The translations under genes and the position numbers were made by a program. The notes beneath the pieces are model-generated. The model was given only the letters and a program-made list of their open reading frames with translations, was not told the origin of the DNA and did no database searches. From Prochilodus magdalenae (Eukaryota; Chordata; Actinopteri; Characiformes; Prochilodontidae): a stretch of DNA of 64,000 nt. Shown here piece by piece: positions 24,261 to 36,282 of this stretch (position 1 is the stretch's first letter; each line of letters starts with the position of its first letter). The stretch spans positions 62,001 through 126,000 of the forward strand of contig JAMWET010001067.1 in the NCBI GenBank assembly GCA_024036415.1, in the 5' to 3' direction.

Positions 24261-25664
24261 GATGCAAAAGTGGATAGTTTCTAATTGTATTTGTTACATA
24301 ACAATAGAGATTTACTGGACTGTGCACTTTAGTCTACCTTTTGTGTATCTATTGTGCTGCTATTCTACTGCTGTAGCAATGCACATTTCCCAACGTGGGA
24401 AAACAAAAGGCTCTCTTATATATAGTATACACTGTATAAATAATAATTTATGGGAGTCACAGTTTTCTCTTTGATCTACAAAGAGACCAGAGGAAATACA
24501 GCCAGCCTCTTAATACAGCAGCAACTGTGTAACCATCAGTAGCCAGGGGCGAATGTATCCTGTACACTGTACCGCATATCTGTGTGGTCCACACGCCTGA
24601 GATGCTGTTGTTTTAAAGCCTTGGCTGCTGCACTATGGAAAACAATCCATGCTGATTCAGCTCTCATATGTAAAAATAGACAAATTAATTAGCATTCTCT
24701 CTTTCTTTATCTCTCTCTTTTACACACAACCACACACACACATACACACACACACTACTCGCTCTGTCCGCTGTCTCTTCCTTTCTGCCTCTGCAAAGCA
24801 CTTTCAGTCTATAAACAAATCCCGCACGCGCTGCCGCACTCATTAATTAGCAGCAGAATCTGAGTGGGAACATGGTGCTAACATGGCAGTAAACGAGTGA
24901 AGCTCATCACAAGGGGAAAAAGAGTCTCCCCAGATGCCTCAAAGACCTAAGCTGCTTAGAAGTGAGGGCTGTTACTCTTATGTCTCATATATTTTTCCCA
25001 ATGTTGGGAATTTGTTTGCAATTCTGTAGCAAGTGACGGAACAAAGGAAATGTAATTTCTATGTGCTGCATGGTTCATCACTCTGTGGGCTACCACACTG
25101 TGGCGGAGCTGTTGATTCTCGTAGATGCTTCCTTTACAAAGTAATACCACTTACAGTTGATTGTGGCAAAATGTCTCTCACTGACTTGTAAAGGTGGCAC
25201 TCTGTGACAACACAATGGTTTCTACAATGTGAGTGTATAAACAGATTCTGTTCCCCACAGCATGGCATAAACCTGGCACATGCTCACACTCACTGTAGGT
25301 TATGTGAGGTGCTAGGAACACTACTTCTAAACACAAGACCACACACACTGAAGCCATATGGTTTTTTTTTCATTCATTTTCCAAAATGCTTTTCCGAGTT
25401 TACTCTTCAAAAGATTTAACAAGCAGCTGAACATCACTTCCGTACATTAGGCAAGGTTTATAAGTTCAGTTACGGTGCCACACCACTGTTCGTCATTGGT
25501 GCCAACTTTGAAAAAAGAGTCCTGTTTACTTCGTCCGACTTTAGTGAGAAATTTATGTTTTTTCCCCTAACAATAAAAAGAAAGGGTTGTTTAAACAGCC
25601 TGTGACTCACACTAACCATAGTACAAGTATATAACACAATTATATTAGCACTGGTTGTGTTTGA
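24261..25664. other. Unassigned; small CA-rich tract at 24723-24757
   Basis: No exon recognised. The CA-rich stretch ACACACAACCACACACACACATACACACACACAC-like sequence at 24723-24757 is the only repeat noted. Confidence 0.35.
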
Positions 25665-26095
25665 TTACACCAACAGTCAAAAGTTCAGACACACTCAACT
25701 AAACCTAATAGCTACAACTGACGAGATGTCTGAAACAAACTCTTGATATACCCCATATACTCTTAATCTGTCCCAATATTACTTCTGTGCCATTTTACCA
25801 CCTCTAATACATACTTACAAGCTCTAATTCCTCTTTCAATTTAGTAAATATTCATGACAATCAGACCAACAGAACTGGTCAAAAATACTTCTTGTAATAT
25901 TAACCTCTATTCCAAGTTAAGTAAGTCATTATTTCCTCCTGTAAAGTTCCATTTTGGAGGTTCTGGACTGTAAGGTGGACTGTATAATTCCATGTGAAAC
26001 TTTTCACTTTCATTCTAAAGTAAAGGCTTAAGATAAACTTAAAGGAACCTTCTATGTGTAGCTGTATCTAAACCTTTTACTGGTAGTGTACACTT
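25665..26095 (-). mobile_element. MITE with CAGTCAAAAGTT ends, family C
   Basis: The left edge reads CACCAACAGTCAAAAGTTC and the right edge TTTTACTGGTAGTGTACA, imperfect inverted termini of the 'acagtaccagtcaaaagttt' type, which resembles Tc1/mariner-derived MITEs. Internal blocks (minus strand GAGGTGGTAAAATGGCA, AAGAGTATATGGGGTATA, CAGACATCTCGTCAGTTG) are shared with the copies at 55617-55960 and 58085-58255. Confidence 0.7.
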
Positions 26096-26826
26096 GAACG
26101 GTGGAATGACTGTTGAGGAAACACTACAAAAGGTAAACTGAGGTAAAAAGGAGGAACACAGAAAAACAACACAGTCAAAAACGAACATCCAGTGGCGAAT
26201 GTGGAAGAAACATGTTTCAGGAGCTTTTTATATGTTATTTATCATGCTATGTAATAACGTATGGCAGAGCACTGCATCCCACAAGCTCATCGTTATTGTT
26301 CTCTTGCTGCAATACCCATCATACATCATGCAAATACATCAATAACAAAACCAACCCTCGACCTGGAGTGCTTCAAGTGGGATGGTATTGAATGATTTGC
26401 TAAAACCGGTCAATACCAGTGCCAAAATGTGAATAAGGAGAGAACCTCTACTTTTATTTTACTTCAACCCCGCCCACACCTTACTTAATGCTAATATATC
26501 TGAACCTGCCAGTCAGGGACACAGGAAGAAGTTGAAATTGTGATTGGAATTACGCTCTGCAGGAAAGTAGTGCTCCAGGAGAAAGGTTTCTCAAGAACAA
26601 ATTAATAGAAAAAACTTATTATACTTACTTATTAAAGATAAAAGGTACTGATGAATAACAAGAACACACTTATCATTGCAGCCCACACCCCCCCAAAAAA
26701 AAAAAAAACAATCTCCAAAATGGCAACTTTACACAATTAGGTAAAAACTATTTTAACTGTCATGTAAATCAATGGAACCAGACCTTTTTTCCAAGCAGTT
26801 TTAGGCATTTCTGTCAGTCCATTCAT
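26096..26826. other. Unassigned sequence with a poly(A) run
   Basis: No exon recognised. A run of C and then A residues lies at about 26690-26708. Confidence 0.35.
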
Positions 26827-26904
26827 CATTATTTGAACACTGCTGTTTACCTGGTGTACGAATGTCAATTCGTACACCAGGTAAACAGCAGTGTTCAAAT
26901 AATG
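26827..26904. repeat. Perfect inverted repeat, 37-bp arms, 4-bp spacer
   Basis: Arm 26827-26863 and arm 26868-26904 are exact reverse complements, separated by GTCA. The arms include CTGCTGTTTACCTGGTGTAC and GTACACCAGGTAAACAGCAG. The complementarity stops sharply at both outer edges. It is not AT-only or simple repeat sequence. The flanks show no target-site duplication I can see, so this need not be a transposon. Confidence 0.97.
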
Positions 26905-27382
26905 CAGAGAAAAGTAAAAATCGTCATAAATGAAGAAGCATGTTTTTACTGGACAGCGATGATATATGGTACACATTCATATGACTTGGGATAGGCACAT
27001 TAAGAAATAACCTCCTGACCAGGCTTAAAGAGAAAGACAGGTTGGTAAATGTCTATAAAGGAACTATTTTAGTAATACAAATGTTATAGGCAAGTAAATG
27101 TAGACTATGGGTCCCCTACCCGCCCACTGATGATCATTTTCTCAATGTTCTGCCATGGCCGTGTGCAGTGTTTGGCACTGTGCCATGCAGTGTGCATGCT
27201 GCATATATTTCAGCAACTCAAAATGCCTTCTTACATTCCTGAGCCTTTAAATGAGTGCTAATACAGCAGACTGTACGTCTCCTATGTGCTCTGTGAGCGG
27301 ACTCCTGGAGCATGTGTGGTGCTGCTTCATTAGCACCTGAGAGGGGATCTACTACCCCTCCGCAAGCACACAGAGCCACATG

Positions 27383-27387
<5 letters not shown>
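26905..27387. other. Unassigned sequence
   Basis: No exon recognised between the palindrome and the CA array. Confidence 0.4.
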
Positions 27388-27438
<51 letters not shown>

Positions 27439-27640
27439 TTCCTTCAACAACTGAGAGAGAGAGAGAGGGGGAGAGAGAGAGACTGAGCGTGTTAGAAGAG
27501 AGACAGAACAGAGAGCAGAACAGGGGTGTGAATGAGTAAGAGAATGAGTGAAAAAGAGAGTTTGTGAGATACTGAGTGAGAGAGAGCAAGACAGTGTTAG
27601 AGAGACAGGGAGAGAGAGTCAGAGAGTGAGACAAAGTCAC
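27388..27640 (+). repeat. (CA)n array followed by GA-rich tract
   Basis: CA dinucleotides at about 27388-27436, then after 15 bp an interrupted GA-rich stretch to about 27640 with GTGAGA, GACAG and GTGTTAGA variants. Open frames through it are artefacts. Confidence 0.95.
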
Positions 27641-28049
27641 CTCGTCCACTCAGCTGTCTCTTGCTTTTCCCTGCTGGGTGACTCAGTGATGTTGTCCAGT
27701 GGAGATGACACCTCGCCGGAGATACCTACTGAATCATCACAGACTGAGATGAGATGGAGACAGACAGGAGGCTGGACACTCTTAGTGTGAAAACAGCAGG
27801 CCTATATATTCTACACATCAGTACTGCATGGCCAGATGAAATCTCATAATGAGAATTTCTGTGTCCACAAGAGAAGGGCTAAATGTTGGAGGAAACATTA
27901 GACTTAGTTATTTAGATAGAGGAATAAACTGGGTGTGGCATTTCTAAACCAACTCAGTGCCTCATTAGGGGAAAGCTCCACTGGGGTGGTCCTTCGAGGG
28001 ATCGTCTATGGGGTCTTCAGCACATATTTGTACTATATACTGATGTTTA

Positions 28050-28198
28050 TACACCGATCAGGCACAACATTATGCCAACCTCAGTGTATCTACACTCTTT
28101 ATTCATTTTAATCAGCTCCACTTACCACATAGGTGAACTTGGTAGTTCTACAATTACAGACTGGAGTCCATCTGTTTCTCTGCTAATAGATGTCCTAA
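28050..28198 (+). mobile_element. Partial foldback DNA element, family D
   Basis: It begins with ACACCGATCAGGCACAACAT and contains TCAGCTCCACTTACCA, AGTTCTACAATTACAGACTG and CATCTGTTTCTCTGC. These are the terminal blocks of an element whose opposite end is present at about 33040-33160, where the complementary order appears. Only about 150 bp of the left end remains here before the family A retroposon begins. Confidence 0.75.
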
Positions 28199-28475
28199 GC
28201 TGCTTCTCCTGTTCTTTATCCGGGTTCGACCAGAGGAGGTTGGGTTCCGCCCTTGAGCCTGGTTTCTCTTGAGGTTTCTTCCTCACCCAAGGGAGTTTTC
28301 CTTGCCACAGTTGCCTCTGCTCACGGGGGGCTTGGACCCGGTTTCCTTTTCCTCTGTCTGTACATTAACTCTGTGTTTTTCTTTTCCTTTATAACAAACT
28401 GATTTTCTGTGAAGCTGCTTTGAGACAACATTGTAAAAAGCGCTATACAAATAAATATTGATTGGTTGATTTTAT
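28199..28475 (+). mobile_element. Retroposon copy, family A
   Basis: Best-preserved copy: GTTGGGTTCCGCCCTTGAGC, GAGGTTTCTTCCTC, GGGAGTTTTCCTTGCCAC, GAAGCTGCTTTGAGACAACA, TTGTAAAAAGCGCTATAC and then AAATAAATATTGATTGGTTGA. It is the reverse complement of 4771-5070 in block order and directly abuts the family D element. Confidence 0.8.
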
Positions 28476-29516
28476 TATAGAAAGCCTTCATCCTGAAGTT
28501 TACAGCTATGCTCATCAAAACTACATTTTAAAACACCTTTTTGTTTTAAGCTCATGGTCATTAGCATGAACACCCATGGTTTTTAAACCAGTCCTCATGG
28601 ACCACCAGGCACAATTTCTGCTCTAACGCAGCTCGAGACACTTCAGACAAAGTCTTTAGGAGGGCCGGATACCTAGTAAACATGTTGCAAACTGGGTCTG
28701 AGCAAAATCTGCAAAACCAGCATGACCAGCCACCATCAAAACCAACAAACGCTGTGCCCTTACCCCAGGTATGCTGTTAAACCAGCATGACCATCATCAC
28801 TAGGTCCTTACCCCAGAAGGGACTTCAGAGTAGTTCTACACATTAAACATCTCACACTACACTGAGCTATTTACCCATTCATGTGAGAAGGTATAATTTT
28901 GTTGTAAAGTTGTCTTGTTTAACTAACCATTAGTGGTCTTCTAAAATAAGTCACTGGTTTACATTAATCTCAATGCTTCCATTCCTGGTTGGGCTCACCT
29001 TTTGTCTTAATTCATAAATCTCTTAGAGCTCATTGCTGCTGGAATTGCTGCTATCCAGTTTTGACCTGAAATGCCCCAGGTTTCAGAGTCTTGGTTCCTT
29101 TTTGAGTTTCTGAGTTAATGAATCTTCATTTCTCTCAGAGTTTCTTCCTAATACAAATAGGTCATTTTCTGTCAACGTTTTGGATTCATTTTGGGTTCAT
29201 TGTCATGTTTATATGGAAGTTTTCCATTTGAGTCTTGCTTTACTCTAAGCTCTCTTCCTTAGTTTCGGTTCTTCTACTCACTTTCTGAAAGCAGTGAGCA
29301 GCTTCCAGTCACACCCCAGGAGTGGAAAAAAAAAAAAAAACACGAACAATGATATAAAATAATCCACAACCATTAGCTTCACAGTCCAGCTGCACTCCAA
29401 TCCCAATCCCAGCCACAATCCTCTTTCGAATATATGTCAGCAGCAGCACTCCATTACACTCTACACAGTCCACTGCAAGGTCCACTGAAGCACCGAAGCA
29501 TGATAATATAGTAATG
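28476..29516. other. Unassigned; possible half copy of family B MITE
   Basis: Sequence at about 28580-28690 (CCAGTCCTCATGGACCACC, CTGCTCTAACGCAGCTCGA) resembles one arm of the family B foldback element at 17878-18055. The rest shows no exon or repeat, apart from a poly(A) run at 29327-29340. Confidence 0.35.
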
Positions 29517-29522
29517 AGAGAG

Positions 29523-29566
<44 letters not shown>
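29517..29566 (+). repeat. (GA)n microsatellite
   Basis: GA array with two GATA interruptions near the left edge. Confidence 0.95.
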
Positions 29567-29572
<6 letters not shown>

Positions 29573-31980
29573 AGATATTAACACAAAAATAAACACTACA
29601 GAGAAATCTACGGGGGAAAGGGGATGGGGGTGGGGTTATTAAACCTGATCACATAAACATATAAACACATTCATAAACATTTGATTCTGGAAAAGAGAAA
29701 AAAATAGACTGTCACATTTTTAGTAATCCCACTTCATCAGATCCAAAATAATCTCACTCTTTCCCTCTCTCTCTCTCTTTTACACACACACTAGAGAATA
29801 ATGAAAGCCTCATAAAAACTGTAGTGTAATATTTACCCAGGGATTATTGTCCTAATCCGTGTTCTATTTTGAAATAGCGAATCTTTTGTTACCTGTGAAA
29901 AATAGCAAGTTCCCCTGGAGAACCCCCTCCAAATCCCTTTTTATTTCAGCCCTCGGCGGCCTCGGGAAGACTGGAGCAGCTGCAACTTAAAATGGGTCCT
30001 TAAAGAGTTCTTGATGGGGTTTGTGGGCTTTAAGATGTTTGTAGCTGAACTATAGTGTGTGCTCTGTCCGAGGTTGAATGGTCTGAACAACAGGCTTGCA
30101 GGTTCAAATCCATTCACAGTGTGCAGACTAAATGAGATTAAACGTTGACAATCAACTGATGTTAACATCTCTGCCATCCTGCTCTGCTGTGGTGTGTCCT
30201 GAAAAGCACTAAAAGCATGAATCTGTGCACTTGTAGTTTTTTTTTTTTGTCAGTTGCCATCAGCACAGTTAAACAGCAGACTCCAAGATTTGGAAATAGG
30301 CTAATGTAAGGGTCTAATGTCAAACGGTTTAGGTGAAATGGAAAGAGAGAATTTGAGAGAGAGAGTTTTAGCTGAATGGCATTGATGTTTACTGTAAACT
30401 GTGAGGATGTAGCAGAACACTGAAATAAAGTTACTGTATTAGGTCTATGTTACATTTTGGAAAGGAAGTATTCAGGGTACAGTTACTTTTACAATTTCAG
30501 GAGGATGTTCTAAAAATACACACCAATAGTCAGTGCTTGTACATAAACCACATAAACATAAGCAAACACATTTGTTAGACATTTGTTAGAACATCAACAA
30601 ATGTCTAGAATCTGAGTAGACTTATAAATAAGCATGATGTGCCAGTTGTAGTGTGACAGAGTTGTTCTGAGGGATGACTGACCTGAACAGTCTCATCAGC
30701 AGTGGACATGCTTATGAGAGATGAGAGAACTACCCTGCTTAAGGATGCCTAATTATGTCCCAGAGGTTTATAATATCAAAATCAAACTGTATTTAAAACA
30801 GTTTTGAAAGACTAAAGTTATGCGCAAATTACAAGACTGATTTCTCAAATTTGATGTTTTGCTTAGATCTTATCTCTCCAGAATGACGGTTCACATTCAT
30901 GTAGGCAAGATATACAAATTTGTCAATAATGACCAGCATGTGCACATCCTAACCAGTAACATCACAGGATTGAAACATGTTGCCTCATGAACAGCAAGTA
31001 AACAGAACAAGCTTTCACTAATAAGAAAGTCTGAATCAAAATCATCAGTATTAATCGCAATATAAATCGCAATGTAATCCTTAGTTTAATTTCCCACTCG
31101 TGCATCCAAGTTGGTACCTGAAATTAAGATTCAAATTCTACAAATTACATTCAACAGGGTGGGGCCAACAGCAGAAAGGACTTTACTTAAAACCATGGGA
31201 GCTGAACAGTTTATAGCTACTCCTACTTTATATTGCCACTGGTAATGCTTAATAACTGTATACATAAACTGTATTGAGAAAGTGTTTAATCGAATGTATG
31301 ACCAAGTTTTCTGGCTTATAAGTCTGGTTCATAACACCGTGGATAAACATGGTTTCCTTCTCCATTTTCTGGTCCAACAGCACAGCAGTTACATTCTGAT
31401 GCCTCACTGCACTCAAAAGTTTCAACAGCACCATTTAAAGTGGACTAGAATTCCATGAAGGGATGCCTTCTACAAAGTGAGCATTACCAGCTAATATGCT
31501 ACATGAATTGTGGAGGAATGCTGCATTGGGCCAAAAGCCAATGCTTATTCTAAACCAAGGTTCCCATCTGCTGTTATGATAAGCTGGCCAGCACGAACCA
31601 GCTCACTATGTCACACATAGCAGCAAATTTTATAACATTCATTTTTAAAAGGAAAGCAGAACATAAAATACCCCGTAGTTTAAATATGACATGGTACCAA
31701 TAAGGTTACCAACTCTCTCAGCTATTTGGACAATGTCACACAGTGTGATTTACACAAGTCTGTGTACCAGTACAATTACAACTAAATCATTTTATGAGTA
31801 GTTTTGATAACAGATAAGGTAGAACACAGCGTAAATAAATAAATATGTTTCCCTTTACAGCAACTTCAGCTAAAAAGCTCTGCTGGTCATGTGTCATTTT
31901 TATGCATATTATCAAAACAGAGACTAAAGCTGAAACGCAGAGTGAACTCACAGCTTAAAGATTGAAGATTTACTGAAGGA
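29567..31980. other. Mostly unassigned; tRNA-like motif near 30.1 kb
   Basis: At about 30050-30120 the plus strand has GAGGTTGAATGGTCTGAACA and, 20 bp on, GCAGGTTCAAATCC, which is a box B match. This may be the head of a degraded tRNA-derived SINE. It does not fold convincingly as a tRNA by eye. No exon was recognised elsewhere in this stretch. Confidence 0.3.
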
Positions 31981-32560
31981 TGTGCCATCCTGGAAGTTGT
32001 TTTTGGCGAGGTTTGTTTAAAAACGCTTGTTAAACAACAAACCCGCCAGCACCGGAGCTCGGTGAGTAGTGTAATGTAGACATACCATGCTGTGTTAGCT
32101 GTGGTGTTTAGGGCGCTTGCGCTGCTAATGTTTAGATGGGCTGACTGAGAAGAATCAAACCTGCCTGATTATTTTTCTCCTCCAGAATGAAGCGTGGTAG
32201 TTTTTTTATTCTGTCCGTTTAGGAATGTGATGTGGTGTTGCACTTAAAGAAGCGCTCTGCCCCTCTAATTAGTTTTGTGTGGTATAGACTGCGCCGTCTG
32301 AACGCAGCTGCATTCACACTGAACACGTTCAAGGATGCGCTTTATAAACGCATTTTTTCCACCGAGATGCGCGATACAGGCACCTGCGGGGTCATTCAAA
32401 GTTCACTTGTTTTGCACGAAGCGCTTCGGTCAAGTCAAACTAGCCTTTCGTGCATACTGGGACTTCTAGACAAGCTACTCTCATGTTAGCCGCGCAGAAC
32501 CTGAAGGGAGATTTTTAAGAGGCTGAAAACCGGCGAGCGCTCATTTAAACAGTGCAGGCG
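31981..32560. promoter_or_regulatory. CpG-richer segment, candidate promoter or first exon
   Basis: CG dinucleotides are more frequent here than in the flanks. Around 32040-32068 the plus strand reads CGCCAGCACCGGAGCTCG followed by GTGAGTAG, which has the look of a GC-rich leader ending in a strong splice donor. The 85-codon plus-strand open frame at 32232-32489 has no recognisable domain. Direction and existence of a transcript are unknown. Confidence 0.3.
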
Positions 32561-32714
32561 GAAATAACATAATTAAGTTTAGTAATAACACAAGGATTGA
32601 TATCATCTATTTGTGCCAGAATTCTTAAGAGTAAACTGCAGGATCAGAAGTATCAATATATAGGTATCATTCAGTGGATCACCCAATTTAATACTGGCCT
32701 TGCTGACTGATGAT
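32561..32714. other. Unassigned sequence
   Basis: Short spacer without recognised features. Confidence 0.3.
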
Positions 32715-33165
32715 CTGGTACACATGGATCAGACAGTCCTGAATCATAGCAGTGCTGCTGGAGTTTTCAAACACTGTGTTCACTCCTACCTTGCTGGTCA
32801 ACCTTGCAGGGACGATAGTCCATCTGCTGCTGCACAGCTTGTGTTGGTCATCTAGTCCTTCACTGGTGGTCACAGGACGCTGCCCACAAGACCACCAGAC
32901 CTGCTGTGTCTGATCCACTCACAGCAGCAAACCACCACCTTGTCAGTGTCACTATAGTGCTGAAAATGATCAACCACCCACATATTACCTGCTCTGTGGG
33001 GGTCCTGACCATTGAAGAACAGGGCAAAAGGGGGATATCAGTGTATGCAGATGAAACAACAGAAACCAGATGAACTACACTCTGTAGTTGTAGAACTACT
33101 AAGGTCTCCTACATGGTAAGTGGAGCTGATAAAATAGTAAGTGTAGATGCAAGAAGGTGTAACAA
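32715..33165. mobile_element. Foldback non-autonomous DNA element, family D
   Basis: Ordered blocks include GCAGTGCTGCTGGAGTTTTC, CACTGGTGGTCACAGGACGC, GTGTCTGATCCACTC, TTGTCAGTGTCACTATAGTG, TACCTGCTCTGTGGGGGTCC, TGACCATTGAAGAACAG and ATGGTAAGTGGAGCTGATAA. Several blocks recur as inverse complements within the element. It matches a very common fish repeat, and its right end is the complement of the fragment at 28050-28198. Confidence 0.8.
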
Positions 33166-33685
33166 AGTGTATACATCCTATCTGTTACATGCTGGTTCTC
33201 TGAATTCACCATTAAGTCTCCTGAGCCATCTAAGCAACGTTTAAGCAATAAACGCTGCTTCTCATGTCAGCGTTTTTGACCAGTTTACCAGTAAAGCTTG
33301 TACAAAGCAGAATGTCACATGCATAGATTTAGCTGTTAATGGGGGTTGTCCTGAGGAGGGGTCCAGGCCTCAGACAGTGGGTATATGGAGGGGGGTTGAA
33401 GAACGCATCCGAGGGGAACGGTCCCCATTCAAACTTCGTAATCCGATTCGGAAAACTGTCCATCAGCAGGGACACTCACAGTGGCCTGAGCTTGATCTCC
33501 AGCCCTGAATGCTTCTTTTAAGCTTTGGAGAGCTGGAGATGGGGGTCCCATTACACATTTACACATCCACAAAAACAAAACAGACCAATCTGAGCCCCCC
33601 ACCCGGCCCAGACACCCACTACCACAACACTCTGGTTACACTCAGAGATAGAGGGTGCTTTTATCAGAGAGTAGAGTTACACAGC

Positions 33686-33687
<2 letters not shown>
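33166..33687. other. Unassigned sequence
   Basis: No exon or repeat recognised. Confidence 0.35.
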
Positions 33688-33723
<36 letters not shown>

Positions 33724-34173
33724 AATAGACAAATAAAGCGGTGTGCATGAGAGACTGCAAAAGGAAGAGTAGAAAACAAGAGTAGAACCAAAGCAGGTAA
33801 AGAAGAAAGACAGAAAAAAAGAAAAAGAAACCAGAAAGAGATAAACAAAGAGAGGATTAAATAAAACAGAAAGAAACAAATAAACAGAAGAATGGTCAGA
33901 GAAGGACAGAAAGGAAAAAAGGACCAGCGGAGATGAAGCAGCAAAAGGGAAACAAAGTGATAAACTATGAAAAAGGAAAAGAAGGAAAAACAGCAAGGGG
34001 ACACAAAAAAGTAAATGACAAAGGGGTAGACAAAAAGAAACAAATATCGGGAAATAAGAAGGGGGGGTTGGAGAAAGATAGAGAGTGACAGAAATAAGAA
34101 AAAGAACAGAGGGACAAACAAATGGACAGAGGGATAGAAAAAGAGAAAACAAATATAATGTAAGAGAAATGAA

Positions 34174-34205
<32 letters not shown>

Positions 34206-34206
34206 T
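33688..34206 (+). repeat. Purine-rich tract with GA arrays at both ends
   Basis: GA repeats at about 33688-33720 and 34170-34206 flank about 450 bp that is strongly A/G-rich (AAAGAAAGACAG, GAAACAAA and similar). Minus-strand open frames of 201 and 162 codons rich in Ser, Leu and Phe are products of this composition. Confidence 0.9.
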
Positions 34207-34289
34207 AGTTGGTGTATTGTGAGTGGGATAGACAGATTTTTTCCCACAGGGTCTATAGAGTCAATGTAGTATTGATGTCAGCTGCCCAC

Positions 34290-34291
<2 letters not shown>

Positions 34292-34341
<50 letters not shown>
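34292..34341 (+). repeat. (CT)n microsatellite
   Basis: CT array of about 50 bp, opposite in strand polarity to the GA array at 34170-34206. A further C/T-rich stretch lies at 34440-34525. Confidence 0.95.
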
Positions 34342-34346
<5 letters not shown>

Positions 34347-34882
34347 ATAGAAGACACTCCTGGTGTGTATTGAGCAGAGGCTCTTTAGTAAAGAGCTAAA
34401 TCTTGTCTGTCTTAGAGTGGCAGCTTCTAACTGCCCTGCCATTGTTCTCCCCTTCTCTACCTTTCTCCCCCTTTCTGTCTGCCCCCCCTCCCTCTCTCTG
34501 TCTCTCACTCTCTACTCTCTCTGTTCTTATCTCCCATGGTGTAACAGAGTGAATCTAGACTGTAGTAAATCAACAAACAGGGTTAACAGAGGACATGAAG
34601 GGGCTCGTATGATCTCTGATCTTGTAGTTGCAAAGTGTACAGTGACCTCATACCCACCGAGACACAGTGGCTTAAGCTTCGGTCTTTGCTGGTTAGAACA
34701 GAGGGAGGAAAGATGGTCCACAGCCCCTGGGCCTAGAAAAACAGCATTGTGTTATTTGTGGCTTACTGATGTGGCTTTTCGTATAATGCTTGATGATTTG
34801 CTGAGTGATGATATCTCCAATGTTCAACTGTACTACAGAGTGAAAGCTGACGTGCTTGATTTCTTAATAGTGCTAAAGCAGG
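34342..34882. other. Unassigned; 177-codon open frame
   Basis: A plus-strand open frame at 34363-34896 runs through the C/T-rich part and into unique sequence. It has no domain I recognise and its far end runs into the minisatellite. Coding status is doubtful. Confidence 0.25.
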
Positions 34883-35470
34883 CATATTCAGTTTAGTCTG
34901 ATTGCAGTGAGGAGGTCAACAGGTACATTCAGTTTAGTCTGATTGCAGTGAGGAGGGCAGCAGGTATATTCAGTAAGTCTGATTGCAGTGAGGAGTTCAG
35001 CAGGTATATTCCGTTTAGTCTGATTGCAGTGAGGAGGTCAGCAGGTATATTCAGTTTAGTCTGATTGCAGTGAGGAGGTCAGCAGGTATATTCAGTAAGT
35101 CTGATTGCAGTGAGGAGGTCAGCAGGTATATTCCGTTTAGTCTGATTGCAGTGAGGAGGTCAGCAGGTATATTCAGTAAGTCTGATTGCAGTGAGGAGGT
35201 CAGCAGGTATATGCGGTTTAGTCTGATTGCAGTGAGGAGGTCAGCAGGTATATTCAGTAAGTCTGATTGCAGTGAGGAGGTCAGCAGGTATATTCCGTTT
35301 AGTCTGATTGCAGTGAGGAGGTCAGCAGGTATATGCGGTTTAGTCTGATTGCAGTGAGGAGGTCAGCAGGTATATGCGGTTTAGTCTGATTGCAGTGAGG
35401 ATGTCAGGAGGTATATTCAGTTCAGTCTGATTGCAGTGAGGAGGCCAGCTGGTACATTCAGATTAATAGT
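34883..35470 (+). repeat. Minisatellite with 40/41-bp units, about 14 copies
   Basis: Core TCTGATTGCAGTGAGGAGGT is followed by CAGCAGGTATATTC and one of three linkers: AGTAAGT (40-bp unit), CGTTTAGT (41-bp) or GCGGTTTAGT-type (41-bp). Two successive units make 81 bp, so reading frame is kept across pairs, which explains the 92-codon open frame at 35070-35348. The last two units are degenerate. Confidence 0.95.
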
Positions 35471-36114
35471 GGAGTGAGGTTAGCAGATATATTCAGTTTT
35501 GAGCGCACTGAGGAGACCCATGCAGATTCACCGCCCATGCAGCGTCTCCCAGAGATGACATGGAGAAGGTTTACATTCTGAATAATGTATGTGGAAACGA
35601 AAGTAGTGACATAGCTTAGTGACACAGTTTAGCAAGACACATTGTTTCTTGAGTGAGGTCCTTAACCAGGATTAATAAAGGGGATAAAAGATTTAAGAGC
35701 ACCTTCTTCAATATTTAAGCAGTATTTGAAACAAGCATGGTGTACATCACTGAGTTTCACAAAGTGGGCTCCTCCGTTGTTAAGGAAGGTGCTGGGTTAC
35801 AGTGCTGGAGTAATTATCTGTAGAGCATTCTTCTGGATGACCTGAATAAACAGAACCCCTAGAATGCAAACGACCATTTGTATAATTCCAGCACATTCCA
35901 TTTCCCTTATTACTGCTGCCCTTCTTAACACTGCAGCTAAGAAAACTGAACATTGTTCCATAATGATATTTATCACTACATGTTATATTAAGTGTATGTG
36001 ACAAAAAAAACAGTATAATGTTCCGGTTACCTTGGGGCAAACAACACCTAGGGGCACATCTTTCTTTCATTGTTCTACTTTATTTAAGCATTTCCTTTGA
36101 AGAATCATTCATGG
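35471..36114. other. Unassigned sequence
   Basis: No exon or repeat recognised. Confidence 0.35.
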
Positions 36115-36282
36115 TGGACCCTTTCAATGTGGGGCATGTAGAACCTTGTCACTGTGTGGAATATAGACCTTTCTTACCCTGGGGGCATGTAGACCTTTCT
36201 TACCGTGGGGGTTTGTAGATTCCTGTTACTGTGTGGCATGTAGATCTTTCTTACCCGGATGGCATGTAAATCTTTCTTGTGA
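36115..36282 (-). repeat. Minisatellite E, inverted arm (about 5 units)
   Basis: Plus-strand units read GGGGGCATGTAGACCTTTCT followed by TACCGTGGG. The reverse complement (CCCACGGTAAGAAAGGTCTA followed by CATGCCCC) is the unit of the array at 36500-37145. The two arrays therefore lie in opposite orientation about 220 bp apart. Confidence 0.75.

Noticed and set aside
30050..30125. Possible tRNA gene
   Set aside because: A box B match is present, but no convincing cloverleaf or box A at the right spacing. More likely a SINE relic.
33642..34247. 201-codon hydrophobic minus-strand open frame
   Set aside because: Produced by the purine-rich plus strand. No start context, domain or splice evidence.
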